Below, one piece after another: positions 36,007 to 44,687 of a stretch of 64,000 nucleotides of DNA (its first letter is position 1; every line of letters starts with the position of its first letter). Both the position numbers and the translations under genes were made by a program. This DNA comes from an uncultured Poribacteria bacterium (GTDB taxonomy: Bacteria; Poribacteria; WGA-4E; WGA-3G): assembly GCA_951828385.1 (NCBI GenBank), contig OX639973.1, forward strand, positions 2,843,200 through 2,907,199, written 5' to 3'. Below the pieces are notes generated by a model. It saw only the letters and a list, made by a program, of their open reading frames with translations, was not told the DNA's origin and did no database searches.

Positions 36007-36042
36007 AAAATTATGCACCTTTTCCGCCCGCAAATTGTGTCA
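36007..36042 (+). promoter_or_regulatory. Bipartite ECF-like promoter motif, copy 1
   Basis: AAAATTATGCAC, TTTTCCGC and AAATTGTGTC are laid out as in the copy at 36811-36845. TGCAC and GTGTC are 18 bp apart, as expected for -35 and -10 elements of an extracytoplasmic-function sigma factor. It lies about 195 bp upstream of the lipoprotein gene at 36237. The rest of 35912-36236 holds no gene I can support. Confidence 0.5.
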
Positions 36043-36236
36043 CTATAGTAAAGCTCATAATTATTGAAACACATCACATCGAAGCGATTCCGATCTGATT
36101 CCACCCTGATAAGGGCGGTGTTTTTGCTCGGGTGTTTCTTCTAGGCGGTTATCTTCTTTCAAGTGTTCACTTATTTCGGATTTTACTATAAAACCGTCAT
36201 TACCAACAGAAATATGTCGCAGATGGAGGGAAAAAA

Positions 36237-36623
36237 ATGAATAGACTTTATGGGATTCTACTGATATGCGCCTTCTCAATCGGGTGCGCAGCATTGATGA
36301 CAGAGCAGACATATCTTCGCGTTGAAGCACCGGTCACAGAAAAGTTCATCCCCACTGGACTCGTTTACTCTATTCCAGAACCAAAAGAGATTCGGAAGAT
36401 TCTTATCCTTGGCGAAGGAACGGTTGAAAATATAGATATCTACGCGCGGGACGGTGAGTTCAATTGGAAGGTGGTTAAAAGAATCAAAAACAAAGTCACC
36501 TTCCCGATTGAAACGACTATGGTCGCGAACACTGATGCCATTCGGATTCTGCAAAAATCCGTGACAGGCAAAGGGCAGATACATACCGTTGAATTTTACA
36601 CGGTCACCTCAGAAAACCAGTAA
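36237..36623 (+). CDS. Small lipoprotein of unknown function
   Basis: TGGAGG precedes the ATG. The 128-aa product has a lipoprotein signal (LLICAFSIGCAAL). The mature part is mostly beta-strand (YLRVEAPVTEKFIPTG, ILILGEGTVENIDIYARDG), with a final EFYTVTSENQ. The pattern recalls a small jelly-roll, but I recognise no family. It may belong to the sigma-factor regulon of the next gene because both share the upstream bipartite motif. Confidence 0.75.
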   Translation: MNRLYGILLICAFSIGCAALMTEQTYLRVEAPVTEKFIPTGLVYSIPEPKEIRKILILGEGTVENIDIYARDGEFNWKVVKRIKNKVTFPIETTMVANTDAIRILQKSVTGKGQIHTVEFYTVTSENQ

Positions 36624-36810
36624 TTTTCCTCATATCTTCGTCCCTCTTAACTGGAACCCGAAGATGCGATTTGATAAGGAATCCCTCTCTAACGTAAAAT
36701 CTTCTATGTCTTATACCAAATTTAGGTATACCCATCAAATTTCTCATTTCAACAATTGCACCAATTTTGCCAGTTTTTAGACAAAAATCCGGTTTTTTTC
36801 GCTTTTTCTA

Positions 36811-36845
36811 AAAATTATGCACGTTTTCCGCACCAAAATTGTATC
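36811..36845 (+). promoter_or_regulatory. Bipartite ECF-like promoter motif, copy 2 (upstream of the sigma gene)
   Basis: AAAATTATGCAC, TTTTCCGC and AAAATTGTATC match the copy at 36007-36042 with the same 18-bp separation. It lies about 120 bp upstream of the sigma-factor gene, consistent with autoregulation. Apart from this and a T-rich run near 36793, the gap 36624-36962 shows nothing I can name. Confidence 0.55.
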
Positions 36846-36962
36846 TTTAACAATTGAAAGGCATGTTTGCGCAATTTGTATGGGAGTCATGTATCTGTTG
36901 CAAGAACCGGTGCCTATTTTTAATTCAAAAACCTGCTGAATACGCTCTGATGGAGAACCCTG

Positions 36963-38285
36963 ATGGAAAAAGATGATGTTCAACTGATTCATAGTATTTT
37001 GTCAGGCGACAACGAGGCATTCACTGCCTTAGTCGGAAAGTATCAAAAGAGCGTTCACGCGCTTGCGTGGCGCAAAATTGGTGATTTCCACTTCGCCGAA
37101 GAAATTACCCAAGATACTTTTCTTCAGGCATATAAGAAACTCGCGACCTTGAGAAACCCCAATCAGTTTGCAGGGTGGCTCTATGTCATTGCGACGAATC
37201 TTTGCAACAGGTGGCTCCAAAAGAAGAAACTTTCCACGCAATCACTGGAGGGCACATCCGTGGTAGAGATAGAGAACGCTTCTTACAAACGTTATGTATC
37301 AGAGCAACGGGAGACAGAAACCACCGCGCATCGCCATGAAACCGTCAAAAAACTTCTGCAAAGACTACCCGAGAGTGAACGCACAGTCGTAACCCTCCAC
37401 TATCTCGGTGAAATGACCGCGAAGGAAATCGGCAGATTTTTAGGCGTGTCGGTCAATACAATTAACAGTCGGCTGCGCCGAGCGCGAAAGCGGTTACAAA
37501 AGAGAGAAGAACTCCTGATTCAGGAGATGCTCGGTAGCGTCCAATTACCTGTTACCCTCATGGAGAACATCGCCCGACAAGTTGCCAACATAAAACCGAC
37601 ACCCCCAACATCCGTTGGGAAACCCTTGGCACCATGGGCGGCTCTCGGCACAGCCGCTGTCCTAATTATATTCGGACTCGGCATCGGTAATCAATACCTC
37701 GCTCACTATCAGAAACCGTATAGTTTCGAGGCAGAATTTGAACCAACGATTGAAATCGTTGATGCACCTATTGTCCTTGATATTGATGCGAAATCGGCAC
37801 TGCGAAATCAGTTCGGAAGGACCGTTATCCCCAATAAGAACAACCTTACAAACACGTCTGTTGACGCTGAAACCCCAAGCATCCCACAATCCGAGAAACG
37901 GTTCTTTGGGTTAACGCTTGCTGAAATTGAAGCGGAAATCCCCGATCTTGAGAAAGAAATCCGAACCAATCTCATCAAGGCTTCGGCACTCTATACCGAA
38001 CTACTAAACACTGATGGAACAGCAGCGACATCACCCCGGATTGCCACATGGCGCGACGAAACTTGGAAAGAGGTGCAACGACTCTTCCACGATGTCGCTA
38101 CCACGGGAAAAATTCTGAGATATAGATCCTATTTGAGAGTGACAGGTGTGGAGAAAGATCCGATACTCCCCGGCGGATGGATCTATGCACTGATGGAACC
38201 CCTCCCAATGCGGGTTACCCCCAGGAGCACATTCAATGAATCCGCTGAGCAAGACAGTGCTAAGAGTTCCCTCAATGAAAACTAA
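36963..38285 (+). CDS. ECF sigma factor fused to a transmembrane helix and an extracytoplasmic domain
   Basis: This 440-aa protein combines three parts. Residues about 5-185 are a sigma-70 ECF factor: region 2 (EEITQDTFLQAYKKLATLRN, FAGWLYVIATNLCNRW) and region 4 (LPESERTVVTLHYLGEMT and KEIGRFLGVSVNTINSRLRR). A hydrophobic helix at about 222-244 (AALGTAAVLIIFGLGIG) follows. An acidic linker then leads to an extracytoplasmic domain at about 312-422 (FFGLTLAEIEAEIPDLEKEI, WRDETWKEVQRLFHDV, LPGGWIYALMEPLPMRV). That domain recurs in the protein at 39376. The layout suggests a membrane-tethered sigma factor controlled by an external signal. Release might need proteolysis. The preceding bipartite motif may be its own promoter. 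Confidence 0.88.
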   Translation: MEKDDVQLIHSILSGDNEAFTALVGKYQKSVHALAWRKIGDFHFAEEITQDTFLQAYKKLATLRNPNQFAGWLYVIATNLCNRWLQKKKLSTQSLEGTSVVEIENASYKRYVSEQRETETTAHRHETVKKLLQRLPESERTVVTLHYLGEMTAKEIGRFLGVSVNTINSRLRRARKRLQKREELLIQEMLGSVQLPVTLMENIARQVANIKPTPPTSVGKPLAPWAALGTAAVLIIFGLGIGNQYLAHYQKPYSFEAEFEPTIEIVDAPIVLDIDAKSALRNQFGRTVIPNKNNLTNTSVDAETPSIPQSEKRFFGLTLAEIEAEIPDLEKEIRTNLIKASALYTELLNTDGTAATSPRIATWRDETWKEVQRLFHDVATTGKILRYRSYLRVTGVEKDPILPGGWIYALMEPLPMRVTPRSTFNESAEQDSAKSSLNEN

Positions 38286-38300
38286 ATATAGGAGCAAATA

Positions 38301-39254
38301 ATGTCTCTTTTAGATATAAAAATGAACCGTTTCCTACTTTCCTGCCTTGTCCTTTTCGCGTGTTTAACAACAGCACTCGCACAGGAAACACCACAAGATG
38401 CCGCAAAAACAGACCTTGATTTCAATGCACTTTTAGCAGCGATTAAACAGCATGACGCACTGCTCAAATCCGGTGAAGGCGAAATTGTTTATACACTTGG
38501 GGTTCCCCCATTCGTTGACACTGACACCCGTATTGTTACTGGCACCATCGCCTTTAATAAGGAGAAAACACGTTTCGATTCGGAGGAGAGCCTTTTCCAT
38601 TCACAAGGAAAAACCACTATCCTTACACCCAACGGATCGTGGGAAATTATTCCTCACAAACACAGAAAATCCGACTACTCCTTTAATAACACAGAAGAAT
38701 CTCGTCGCATCAACCCTTTTCATGATGTGGATCCGAGACGATGGCTCACATTGAGAAGCAAAGATTTGGCAACCTATCTGAGAAGCAAGAACTTCCAGAT
38801 CGTAGGACGCGAGGGATTCAAAAATAGTCTCTGTTATGTTTTGGAAGCAAAAGACGGAGACAGATCCGAAAAGATTTGGATCGCACCCGAGCGAGGATTC
38901 CGATACCTAAAACGTGAGAGCCAATTCCTTACCCCAGTAGATGCTCTGGACAGCGATGTTCCGATGGAGGCACCCACCGTCTTTCGCACGACAATCTCTT
39001 ATCAGCAACACGGAGAGGTATGGTTCCCTAAAACAGTTTTTCAAGAATACGCTTGGGTCGACTTTAAGATAGAGGATCCTATAATTTCGGGACAGAAACT
39101 GGAAATAAAGAATTTCAAAATCAATCACGACATACCACCAGAAACGTTTACCGTTGATATTCCTGACGATGCGATGATTAGGGTAAATCAAGAAAAACAG
39201 AAATTGTCCAAAGCAGAATTCCTCAAACGCTACGGACAACAGACTGATAACTGA
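38301..39254 (+). CDS. Secreted LolA/RseB-like protein A
   Basis: AGGAG lies 7 nt before the ATG, 15 bp after the sigma gene stop. The 317-aa protein has a signal peptide (FLLSCLVLFACLTTALAQ) and an all-beta mature part that resembles LolA/RseB-type outer-membrane lipoprotein-sorting folds. Shared blocks with the protein at 40096 include DPRRWL, CYVLEAK, IPPETFTVDIPDDA and LSKAEFLKRYG. RseB has a LolA-like fold and senses envelope stress by binding the anti-sigma factor RseA. By analogy this protein may bind the external domain of the neighbouring sigma fusion. This is inference; the family assignment is by fold impression. Confidence 0.68.
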   Translation: MSLLDIKMNRFLLSCLVLFACLTTALAQETPQDAAKTDLDFNALLAAIKQHDALLKSGEGEIVYTLGVPPFVDTDTRIVTGTIAFNKEKTRFDSEESLFHSQGKTTILTPNGSWEIIPHKHRKSDYSFNNTEESRRINPFHDVDPRRWLTLRSKDLATYLRSKNFQIVGREGFKNSLCYVLEAKDGDRSEKIWIAPERGFRYLKRESQFLTPVDALDSDVPMEAPTVFRTTISYQQHGEVWFPKTVFQEYAWVDFKIEDPIISGQKLEIKNFKINHDIPPETFTVDIPDDAMIRVNQEKQKLSKAEFLKRYGQQTDN

Positions 39255-39261
39255 AAACGAC

Positions 39262-39290
39262 TTGACTTTGCCGGAGTTGTTTCGTAAAAT
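39262..39290 (+). promoter_or_regulatory. Sigma70-type promoter between the two sensor pairs
   Basis: TTGACT (39262-39267), 17 bp, TAAAAT (39285-39290), beginning 7 bp after the stop of the LolA-like gene A and 86 bp before the next start codon. It would let the second pair be expressed independently. Confidence 0.6.
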
Positions 39291-39375
39291 AGCTGCAGCT
39301 CCTATCCAGACATAAATCCTACTATCAACACAGAATTTATTTATGTCATCTCTACAACGCTAAGGAGCGTTTATC

Positions 39376-40065
39376 ATGTTCAAGTCAAAACTATTTTGGG
39401 GCGGTGTATCACTCTGCAGTGTGGTGATACTCTTTAGTATCCTGATTCACAACGCAAATCAACCGCAAGAAACAATAACGACTTACAAAACCGTTATACC
39501 GGAACCACGCGTTAAATCCGAGGCTTCAGAAAAACCGACGGATCAGATAAACAACGAGGTAGACAAAACAGAACTCGCTTCTACATCTATAGATGCCGAT
39601 GCATCAACAGATGCTGAAGACTTTTCCTCGGAAGCAGCACAATTTTTCGCGACGGAAGCACAAACCGAGGAGAACACTCCGTCCGCCAAAACTGAAACCG
39701 AAAGCGTCACTGAACCTGAAGAGGAACGTTTCTTCGGGTTAACACTCGCTGAAATCGAAGCAAAAATTCCTGTGCTTGAGGAGGAAATCCGAACCAATCT
39801 CACCAAAGCTGTAGAACTCTATGCCGATTTGACAAGCACCGATGGAATGGGACGGAAGTCCCCTGAGATTGCCGCTTGGCGAGACGAAACGTGGAAAGAA
39901 GTAAAGCGACTCTTCCACGATGTCTCTCATACCGGAAAAATTATGAGATATACGTCCTATCTGAAGGTGACAGGCGGAGTTAACCCGCTACTTCCGGGTG
40001 GATGGATCTCTGAACTCACGGAACCGCTACCGATGCGAGTCACCTACAACGGAACCTTTCAATAA
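39376..40065 (+). CDS. Membrane-anchored sensor-domain protein (sigma-less paralog)
   Basis: This 229-aa protein starts with a single membrane helix (LFWGGVSLCSVVILFSILI) after a very short cytoplasmic end. An acidic Ser/Thr/Glu-rich linker follows, then at about 117-222 the same extracytoplasmic domain as in the sigma fusion (FFGLTLAEIEAKIPVLEEEI, WRDETWKEVKRLFHDV, LPGGWISELTEPLPMRV). It has no cytoplasmic output domain. It could compete for the same ligand or LolA-like partner, acting as a decoy or second sensor. AAGGAG precedes the ATG. Confidence 0.8.
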   Translation: MFKSKLFWGGVSLCSVVILFSILIHNANQPQETITTYKTVIPEPRVKSEASEKPTDQINNEVDKTELASTSIDADASTDAEDFSSEAAQFFATEAQTEENTPSAKTETESVTEPEEERFFGLTLAEIEAKIPVLEEEIRTNLTKAVELYADLTSTDGMGRKSPEIAAWRDETWKEVKRLFHDVSHTGKIMRYTSYLKVTGGVNPLLPGGWISELTEPLPMRVTYNGTFQ

Positions 40066-40095
40066 CCTCTTTTAACAGGAGATAGGAGAACAACA

Positions 40096-41151
40096 ATGTT
40101 TCTTTTAAACATGAAGGCGATCCGTCTTGTAATTCCCAGTCTCTTTTTCTTTCTGTGCTTCACGACGGTATTCGCACAACAAAAAGACTCTCTACCTGTC
40201 CTACCACAGAACGCTGTAGACGCTGAGAACGATCTCAATATGATTCTACTCGGCATGCGGAATTATGACGGAGCCGCTCTATCCGGCGAAGGGGAATGTC
40301 TATATGTCTTTAGACAACCCGGAACGCCTGATGCCTATCGCACTTGGAAGGCGCGTCTCACGTTCGACCCATGGCATACACGTATGGACTTTAAAGAAGG
40401 CTTTTCCAACAATACGCAAACGCCGAGAGTAACGCTCATTTCATCGCCAAGCGGCACTTTGGAGATAATATTCCATACAACTGGAGAACAGAGTTACCAT
40501 TTTCGACGTAACTCACAGGTTTCCGAAAACTTGCCATTAAAAAGCCAAACAGAGATCAAATTAGATGCTTCAAGAGACTGGGTGGATCCGAGGCGATGGC
40601 TCCACAGTATTGATGGACAGGCCTTACCGACTTATCTGAAAGCACAAAATTTCCGTATCTCAAAATCCGAGTTTTTCAACGGTTTCCCGTGTTATGTCCT
40701 CGAAGCAAAACAGCCGGATCAACAAGGAGATAGTTTTGAAAGAATTTGGGTTTCGCCTGAGTTGGGGCTGCGCTATCTGCAATATGAAAGCCGATTTTTA
40801 AGTGCAGTAGATTCCGCAGATGGGCAAATCAAGAAAGGCACACCCGCTGTCAGACGCATTAGACTCTCTTACGGACTATATGGTGAGGACGCATGGTTTC
40901 TCACAAATGGAATCGCAGAAACGCTCTGGATCGATGCCGATGGCGAGGAACATCTTATCAATCGGGCTATTATAGAAACGCAGAACTTCATAGTGAATCA
41001 CGAGATTCCACCTGAGGTGTTCACCGTCGACCTCCCTGACAACGCCACAATTCAGGTAGAAGCGGAAAACAAGAAATTGTCCCAAGAAGAATTTCGCCAA
41101 TGGTACGATGAAATACACTTCAAAGGTATAAGACTCATCAAAGACCGATAA
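40096..41151 (+). CDS. Secreted LolA/RseB-like protein B
   Basis: The 351-aa paralog of the protein at 38301 has a signal peptide (IRLVIPSLFFFLCFTTVFAQ) and matching blocks: DPRRWLHSI, NGFPCYVLEAKQ, ERIWVSPELGLRYLQYES, NHEIPPEVFTVDLPDNA and LSQEEFRQWY. TAGGAG lies 7 nt before the ATG, 30 bp after the preceding stop. The N-terminal words MFLLNMKAIRL and MSLLDIKMNRF align, so the two LolA-like genes and their membrane partners look like a duplicated two-gene block. Confidence 0.7.
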   Translation: MFLLNMKAIRLVIPSLFFFLCFTTVFAQQKDSLPVLPQNAVDAENDLNMILLGMRNYDGAALSGEGECLYVFRQPGTPDAYRTWKARLTFDPWHTRMDFKEGFSNNTQTPRVTLISSPSGTLEIIFHTTGEQSYHFRRNSQVSENLPLKSQTEIKLDASRDWVDPRRWLHSIDGQALPTYLKAQNFRISKSEFFNGFPCYVLEAKQPDQQGDSFERIWVSPELGLRYLQYESRFLSAVDSADGQIKKGTPAVRRIRLSYGLYGEDAWFLTNGIAETLWIDADGEEHLINRAIIETQNFIVNHEIPPEVFTVDLPDNATIQVEAENKKLSQEEFRQWYDEIHFKGIRLIKDR

Positions 41152-41183
41152 CTGATCCAACAAGTGTCAATTTTAAAAATAAC

Positions 41184-41362
41184 AACCGAACTCACTCCCA
41201 GGTCCGGTAGGTTCGGTTTTTGCGGCGGACTCGCCCAAATGCGACCTGCATTCCTAACCGAACTCACCCCCAGGGCCGGTAGGTTCGGTTTTGCGGTGTA
41301 CTCGCCCAAATGCGACCTGCATTCCTAACCGAACTCACCCCAGGTCCGGTAGGTTCGTAGTA
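41184..41362. repeat. About 2.5 tandem copies of a 71-72-bp repeat containing the terminator hairpin
   Basis: AACCGAACTCAC recurs at 41184, 41256 and 41327, each followed by AGGTTCGGTT or a truncated form and, in the first two copies, CTCGCCCAAATGCGACCTGC. The third copy breaks into the CGTAGTAG palindrome family. Confidence 0.8.
41185..41221 (+). terminator. Rho-independent terminator after the sensor operon
   Basis: ACCGAAC (41185-41191) pairs with GTTCGGT (41211-41217) and is followed by a run of T. It lies 33 bp after the stop at 41151. Confidence 0.6.
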
Positions 41363-41430
41363 GTGCGATTCATCGCACGTTCCAACATTTAGGTTCGTAG
41401 TAGTGCGATTCATCGCACGTTCCAACATTA
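41351..41430. repeat. Two tandem copies of a 40-bp GTTCGTAGTAG palindrome unit
   Basis: AGGTTCGTAGTAGTGCGATT starts at 41351 and again at 41391. Each copy includes TGCGATTCATCGCA and ends TTCCAACATT. It shares its core with the elements at 4266-5001 and 23772-23902. Confidence 0.8.
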
Positions 41431-41584
41431 CCGAATTAAAAAATTAATCTTCATCAACCGAACCGGATCCTGAAAAAAGGACGAGAAACTCTATAATTTC
41501 TTAAAACTAAATGCCGCTGCATAATACATAGCAGTTCATAAAAAAATATGATACAATATAAAAAGGTGTAGACATCCCCTGGTA

Positions 41585-41605
41585 GGCGCGCTTTGCAAGC
41601 GCGCC
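41585..41605. repeat. Dispersed palindrome GGCGCGCTT-TGC-AAGCGCGCC
   Basis: A perfect 9-bp inverted repeat with a 3-nt loop, 47 bp upstream of the cytochrome gene. A near-identical copy (one mismatch) lies at 62838-62858. The stretch 41431-41584 is A+T-rich and holds no gene. Confidence 0.7.
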
Positions 41606-41651
41606 CATTGAATATGCATTATGAATCTTCCAATTCACTAACAGTCTAAAA

Positions 41652-44351
41652 ATGCGGAAACTCTCTTTAGCTGCCTTTCTTATTCTACTGCTCAACAGCG
41701 CGTACCTGTTCAGCTTCGGTGAACCGACGCTCTTTTATATCTTCAACGTCCTACTCCACATTGGACTCGGTATCGTCCTGATACTCCCGTTCTGCGTCTA
41801 TGCCTATAAGCATTTAGGGCACCGTTTGCAAGCCCATATTCAGAAGCAAAGCACCTCAACGCTCGGACAATTAGGCGTTATCGGGATAACCGTGGGTATC
41901 ATCACTGGTGTCTATCTGATGATTGTCGGTGCGACAACCCCTTATCGGTGGCTTCTCATCACACACATCGTCAGTGTGAGTGCGGGGTGCCTCCTTTTCT
42001 GCATTTACCTACTGAGAAGTGCTGAACTTCTTACGCCACTGTTGCGGAAAATAACAGTAGGCGTATTGGCTATCGTCGTTATTTTCCCCATTGGTGCGAA
42101 ACTCGCGCAACACTACCTGCCGAATGAAATGTATCTCGTCAAAAATCCCACACTGCCTCCTACAAGCATGTACGAAGAAGGCGGTGGCACAACTGGTCAC
42201 TTTTTCCCCGCATCCGTCGAAACAGAAACAGGCACCTTAATCCCGACCGATTTCTTTCTCACATCAGAAACCTGTGCTGCAAAAGGGTGCCACCCAGATA
42301 TCTATCGGCAGTGGAACGAATCCGCCCATCATTTCTCCTCTTTCAACAACCAATGGTATCGTAAATCAATTATCTATATGCAAGAAGTCAACGGCATTGA
42401 ACCTTCCAAGTGGTGCGGCGGCTGCCACGACCCAGCGATTCTACTCAACGGCGTGATGGACAAACCCATCCGTGAGAATCTTCATACACCCGCCGCACAA
42501 GCCGGACTCGCCTGCACGGCGTGCCACTCGATTGAACGCGTCAAGGATACGATGGGAAACAGTGGATACGTGATTAAATATCCGCCACTTCACGACATCG
42601 CCGCCAGCGATAACCCGATCATTCGGAATCTGCACAACTACCTCATCCGACTCGACCCGGAACCGCACAAAAAAAGTTTCCTCAAACCGTTCCATCGTCA
42701 AAATACCGCCGAATTCTGTTCAACCTGCCACAAGGTACACCTCGATGAACCGGTCAACAATTTCCGTTGGGTGCGCGGCTTCAACGACTACGACCAGTGG
42801 CAGAAAAGTGGGATCTCCCACCAAGGCGCGTTGTCTTTCTACTATCCTGAAACGGCGAAGAAGTGTGTCGATTGCCACATGCCGCTCGTCGATTCCACAG
42901 ATGCCGCAAATATCAACGGCAAGGTTCATAACCACCGTTTCCCCGCCGCGAACACGGCACTCCCATTTGTCAACCAACATCCAGACCAACTCAAAGCCGT
43001 GATAGATTTTTTGCAGGATGAAGTCGTAACGTTAGACCTATTCGCAGACGGTGCTCCGATCCCAAGCGATGGCGTTGAAGTCACGCGAAACGAAGACACA
43101 CGGATCGATGTTGTGGTGCGCACACGCGGTGTCGGACACCGGTTCCCTGCTGGCACGATTGACGCGTTCGACATCTGGTTGGAGGTGAAAGCCACCGATG
43201 AAAACGGAAAGATCGTCTTCTGGAACGGTAGAATCGCTGCACCCGATGGAAATGGACCGGTCGATTCGAGCGCGCATTTTTACCGTGCCTATATGCTTGA
43301 TGCACACGGTAACCTGATTAATAAACGGAACGCTTGGGCACTACGAACAGTCCTCTATTCAAACACGATCCCGCCGGGTGCTGCCGACACTGCACGCTAT
43401 CGACTCGAAATCCCACCTGATTGCGGAGATATTCTCACCATAGAGGCGAAACTCAACTACCGCAAATTCAACTGGTGGCACACACAATGGGCTTATGCCG
43501 GCGTGCGCGACCCAGAAGATACCGACTTCCAAGTAGATAAAGACTACGATAATGGCAAATGGATATGGACGGGTGATACCTCAGATGTCGCCGGAAAGAT
43601 TAAAGCGATCCCCAATCTACCGATTACAGAGATGGCAGCGGCTACAGCAACCTTAAAAGTAGTAGGCACAGTCCCTGGGTTTCCGTCCACTGAAGTAGCA
43701 GAGAACACACGCGAACGGTGGAACGACTACGGCATCGGACTCCTCCTACAAGGCGACCTGAAAGCCGCAGAAACCGCATTTCTGAAGGTAACGGAGATAG
43801 AACCGGGATACCTCGACGGGTGGGTCAATGTGGCGAGAGTCAGAATTGAAGAAGGTGATATGCAGGGTGCCGAAGCGATGCTTGAAAAAGCGTTTGAAAT
43901 CCAGAAGACACTGCCACCAGAAAACCCGCATCGTGCGAAGGTGCACTACTTTTACGCACTCGTTCAAGAGGCACACGGTAATTACGACATAGCGATTGAG
44001 CATCTCCAGCGCGCCGCCGCGCAATTCCCACGCGATACCCGTGTCCGCAATAGACTCGGACGTATGCACTTCCTAAAACGCGACTATCAAACTGCGCTCA
44101 CTGAATTTCAGAAAACGCTCACAGTTGATCCGGAAGATTTGGATGCACATTACAATATGATGCGGTGTTACCGCGCTCTCAAGAATCCTTCGCTCGCTGC
44201 GAAATCGCAGAAACTCTATCTACGGTTTAAGGCAGACGAATCCGTCGATGCAATCACCGGCATCCCCCGCCGCGCCGACCCGAACGTCAACCGCGAACGC
44301 CAACCGATTCACGAACACACCAACAGTTATGAACCACTATCTAACCCGTAA
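41652..44351 (+). CDS. Membrane-bound multiheme cytochrome c with TPR domain
   Basis: The 899-aa protein has four hydrophobic segments in the first 160 residues (for example FNVLLHIGLGIVLILPFCVY and LGVIGITVGIITGVYLMIVG). The extracytoplasmic cytochrome region has CAAKGCH (C-x4-C-H) and four C-x-x-C-H sites (CGGCH, CTACH, CSTCH, CVDCH), giving about five hemes. A beta-rich stretch with a VRTRGVGHRFPAG core follows. From about residue 690 it has tetratricopeptide repeats (GIGLLLQGDLKAAETAFLKV, GYLDGWVNVARVRIEEGDMQ). The heme region recalls c554/NrfA-like multiheme proteins that pass electrons to an external acceptor; the real partner is unknown. The gene stands alone. Confidence 0.87.
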   Translation: MRKLSLAAFLILLLNSAYLFSFGEPTLFYIFNVLLHIGLGIVLILPFCVYAYKHLGHRLQAHIQKQSTSTLGQLGVIGITVGIITGVYLMIVGATTPYRWLLITHIVSVSAGCLLFCIYLLRSAELLTPLLRKITVGVLAIVVIFPIGAKLAQHYLPNEMYLVKNPTLPPTSMYEEGGGTTGHFFPASVETETGTLIPTDFFLTSETCAAKGCHPDIYRQWNESAHHFSSFNNQWYRKSIIYMQEVNGIEPSKWCGGCHDPAILLNGVMDKPIRENLHTPAAQAGLACTACHSIERVKDTMGNSGYVIKYPPLHDIAASDNPIIRNLHNYLIRLDPEPHKKSFLKPFHRQNTAEFCSTCHKVHLDEPVNNFRWVRGFNDYDQWQKSGISHQGALSFYYPETAKKCVDCHMPLVDSTDAANINGKVHNHRFPAANTALPFVNQHPDQLKAVIDFLQDEVVTLDLFADGAPIPSDGVEVTRNEDTRIDVVVRTRGVGHRFPAGTIDAFDIWLEVKATDENGKIVFWNGRIAAPDGNGPVDSSAHFYRAYMLDAHGNLINKRNAWALRTVLYSNTIPPGAADTARYRLEIPPDCGDILTIEAKLNYRKFNWWHTQWAYAGVRDPEDTDFQVDKDYDNGKWIWTGDTSDVAGKIKAIPNLPITEMAAATATLKVVGTVPGFPSTEVAENTRERWNDYGIGLLLQGDLKAAETAFLKVTEIEPGYLDGWVNVARVRIEEGDMQGAEAMLEKAFEIQKTLPPENPHRAKVHYFYALVQEAHGNYDIAIEHLQRAAAQFPRDTRVRNRLGRMHFLKRDYQTALTEFQKTLTVDPEDLDAHYNMMRCYRALKNPSLAAKSQKLYLRFKADESVDAITGIPRRADPNVNRERQPIHEHTNSYEPLSNP

Positions 44352-44456
44352 GCATCAGAGCGTAGATTGAACGGAACTTCTAAAAATCCAATACAAAGTT
44401 TTTTGAGGTGAGTGTAAATCCATGGGTTTGGAAAGCGCGGTATTGTATCGAGAAAA

Positions 44457-44687
44457 TTAAACTTCTGAGAGCAGTCGAAAGTATTCTTCTCTGCTCATGT
44501 TAACAGTTCGCATATTATTGGTGATGATGGCAACTGGAACTTCATCATGGCGCGGAATAACTACAGCGCGTCTCGCATCCGGGTGGTGATAGATGAGATG
44601 CGACCCTTTTTGCCGAATATAACGACACCCGAATTTTTCAAAAATCCTAACTTGGGTTCGCCAGTCTGTTGGCGAAAGTTTTGGCAT
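44457..44687 (-). CDS. hicA: HicA-like mRNA interferase toxin
   Basis: The 76-aa protein has the HicA pattern: FEKFGCRYIRQKGSHLIYHH, with the catalytic His after KGS, then VVIPRHDEVPVAIITNNMR and a C-terminal helix SREEYFRLLSE. HicA is a small dsRBD-like ribonuclease that cleaves mRNA. Its start overlaps the hicB stop as TAATG. Confidence 0.85.
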   Translation of the reverse strand: MPKLSPTDWRTQVRIFEKFGCRYIRQKGSHLIYHHPDARRAVVIPRHDEVPVAIITNNMRTVNMSREEYFRLLSEV

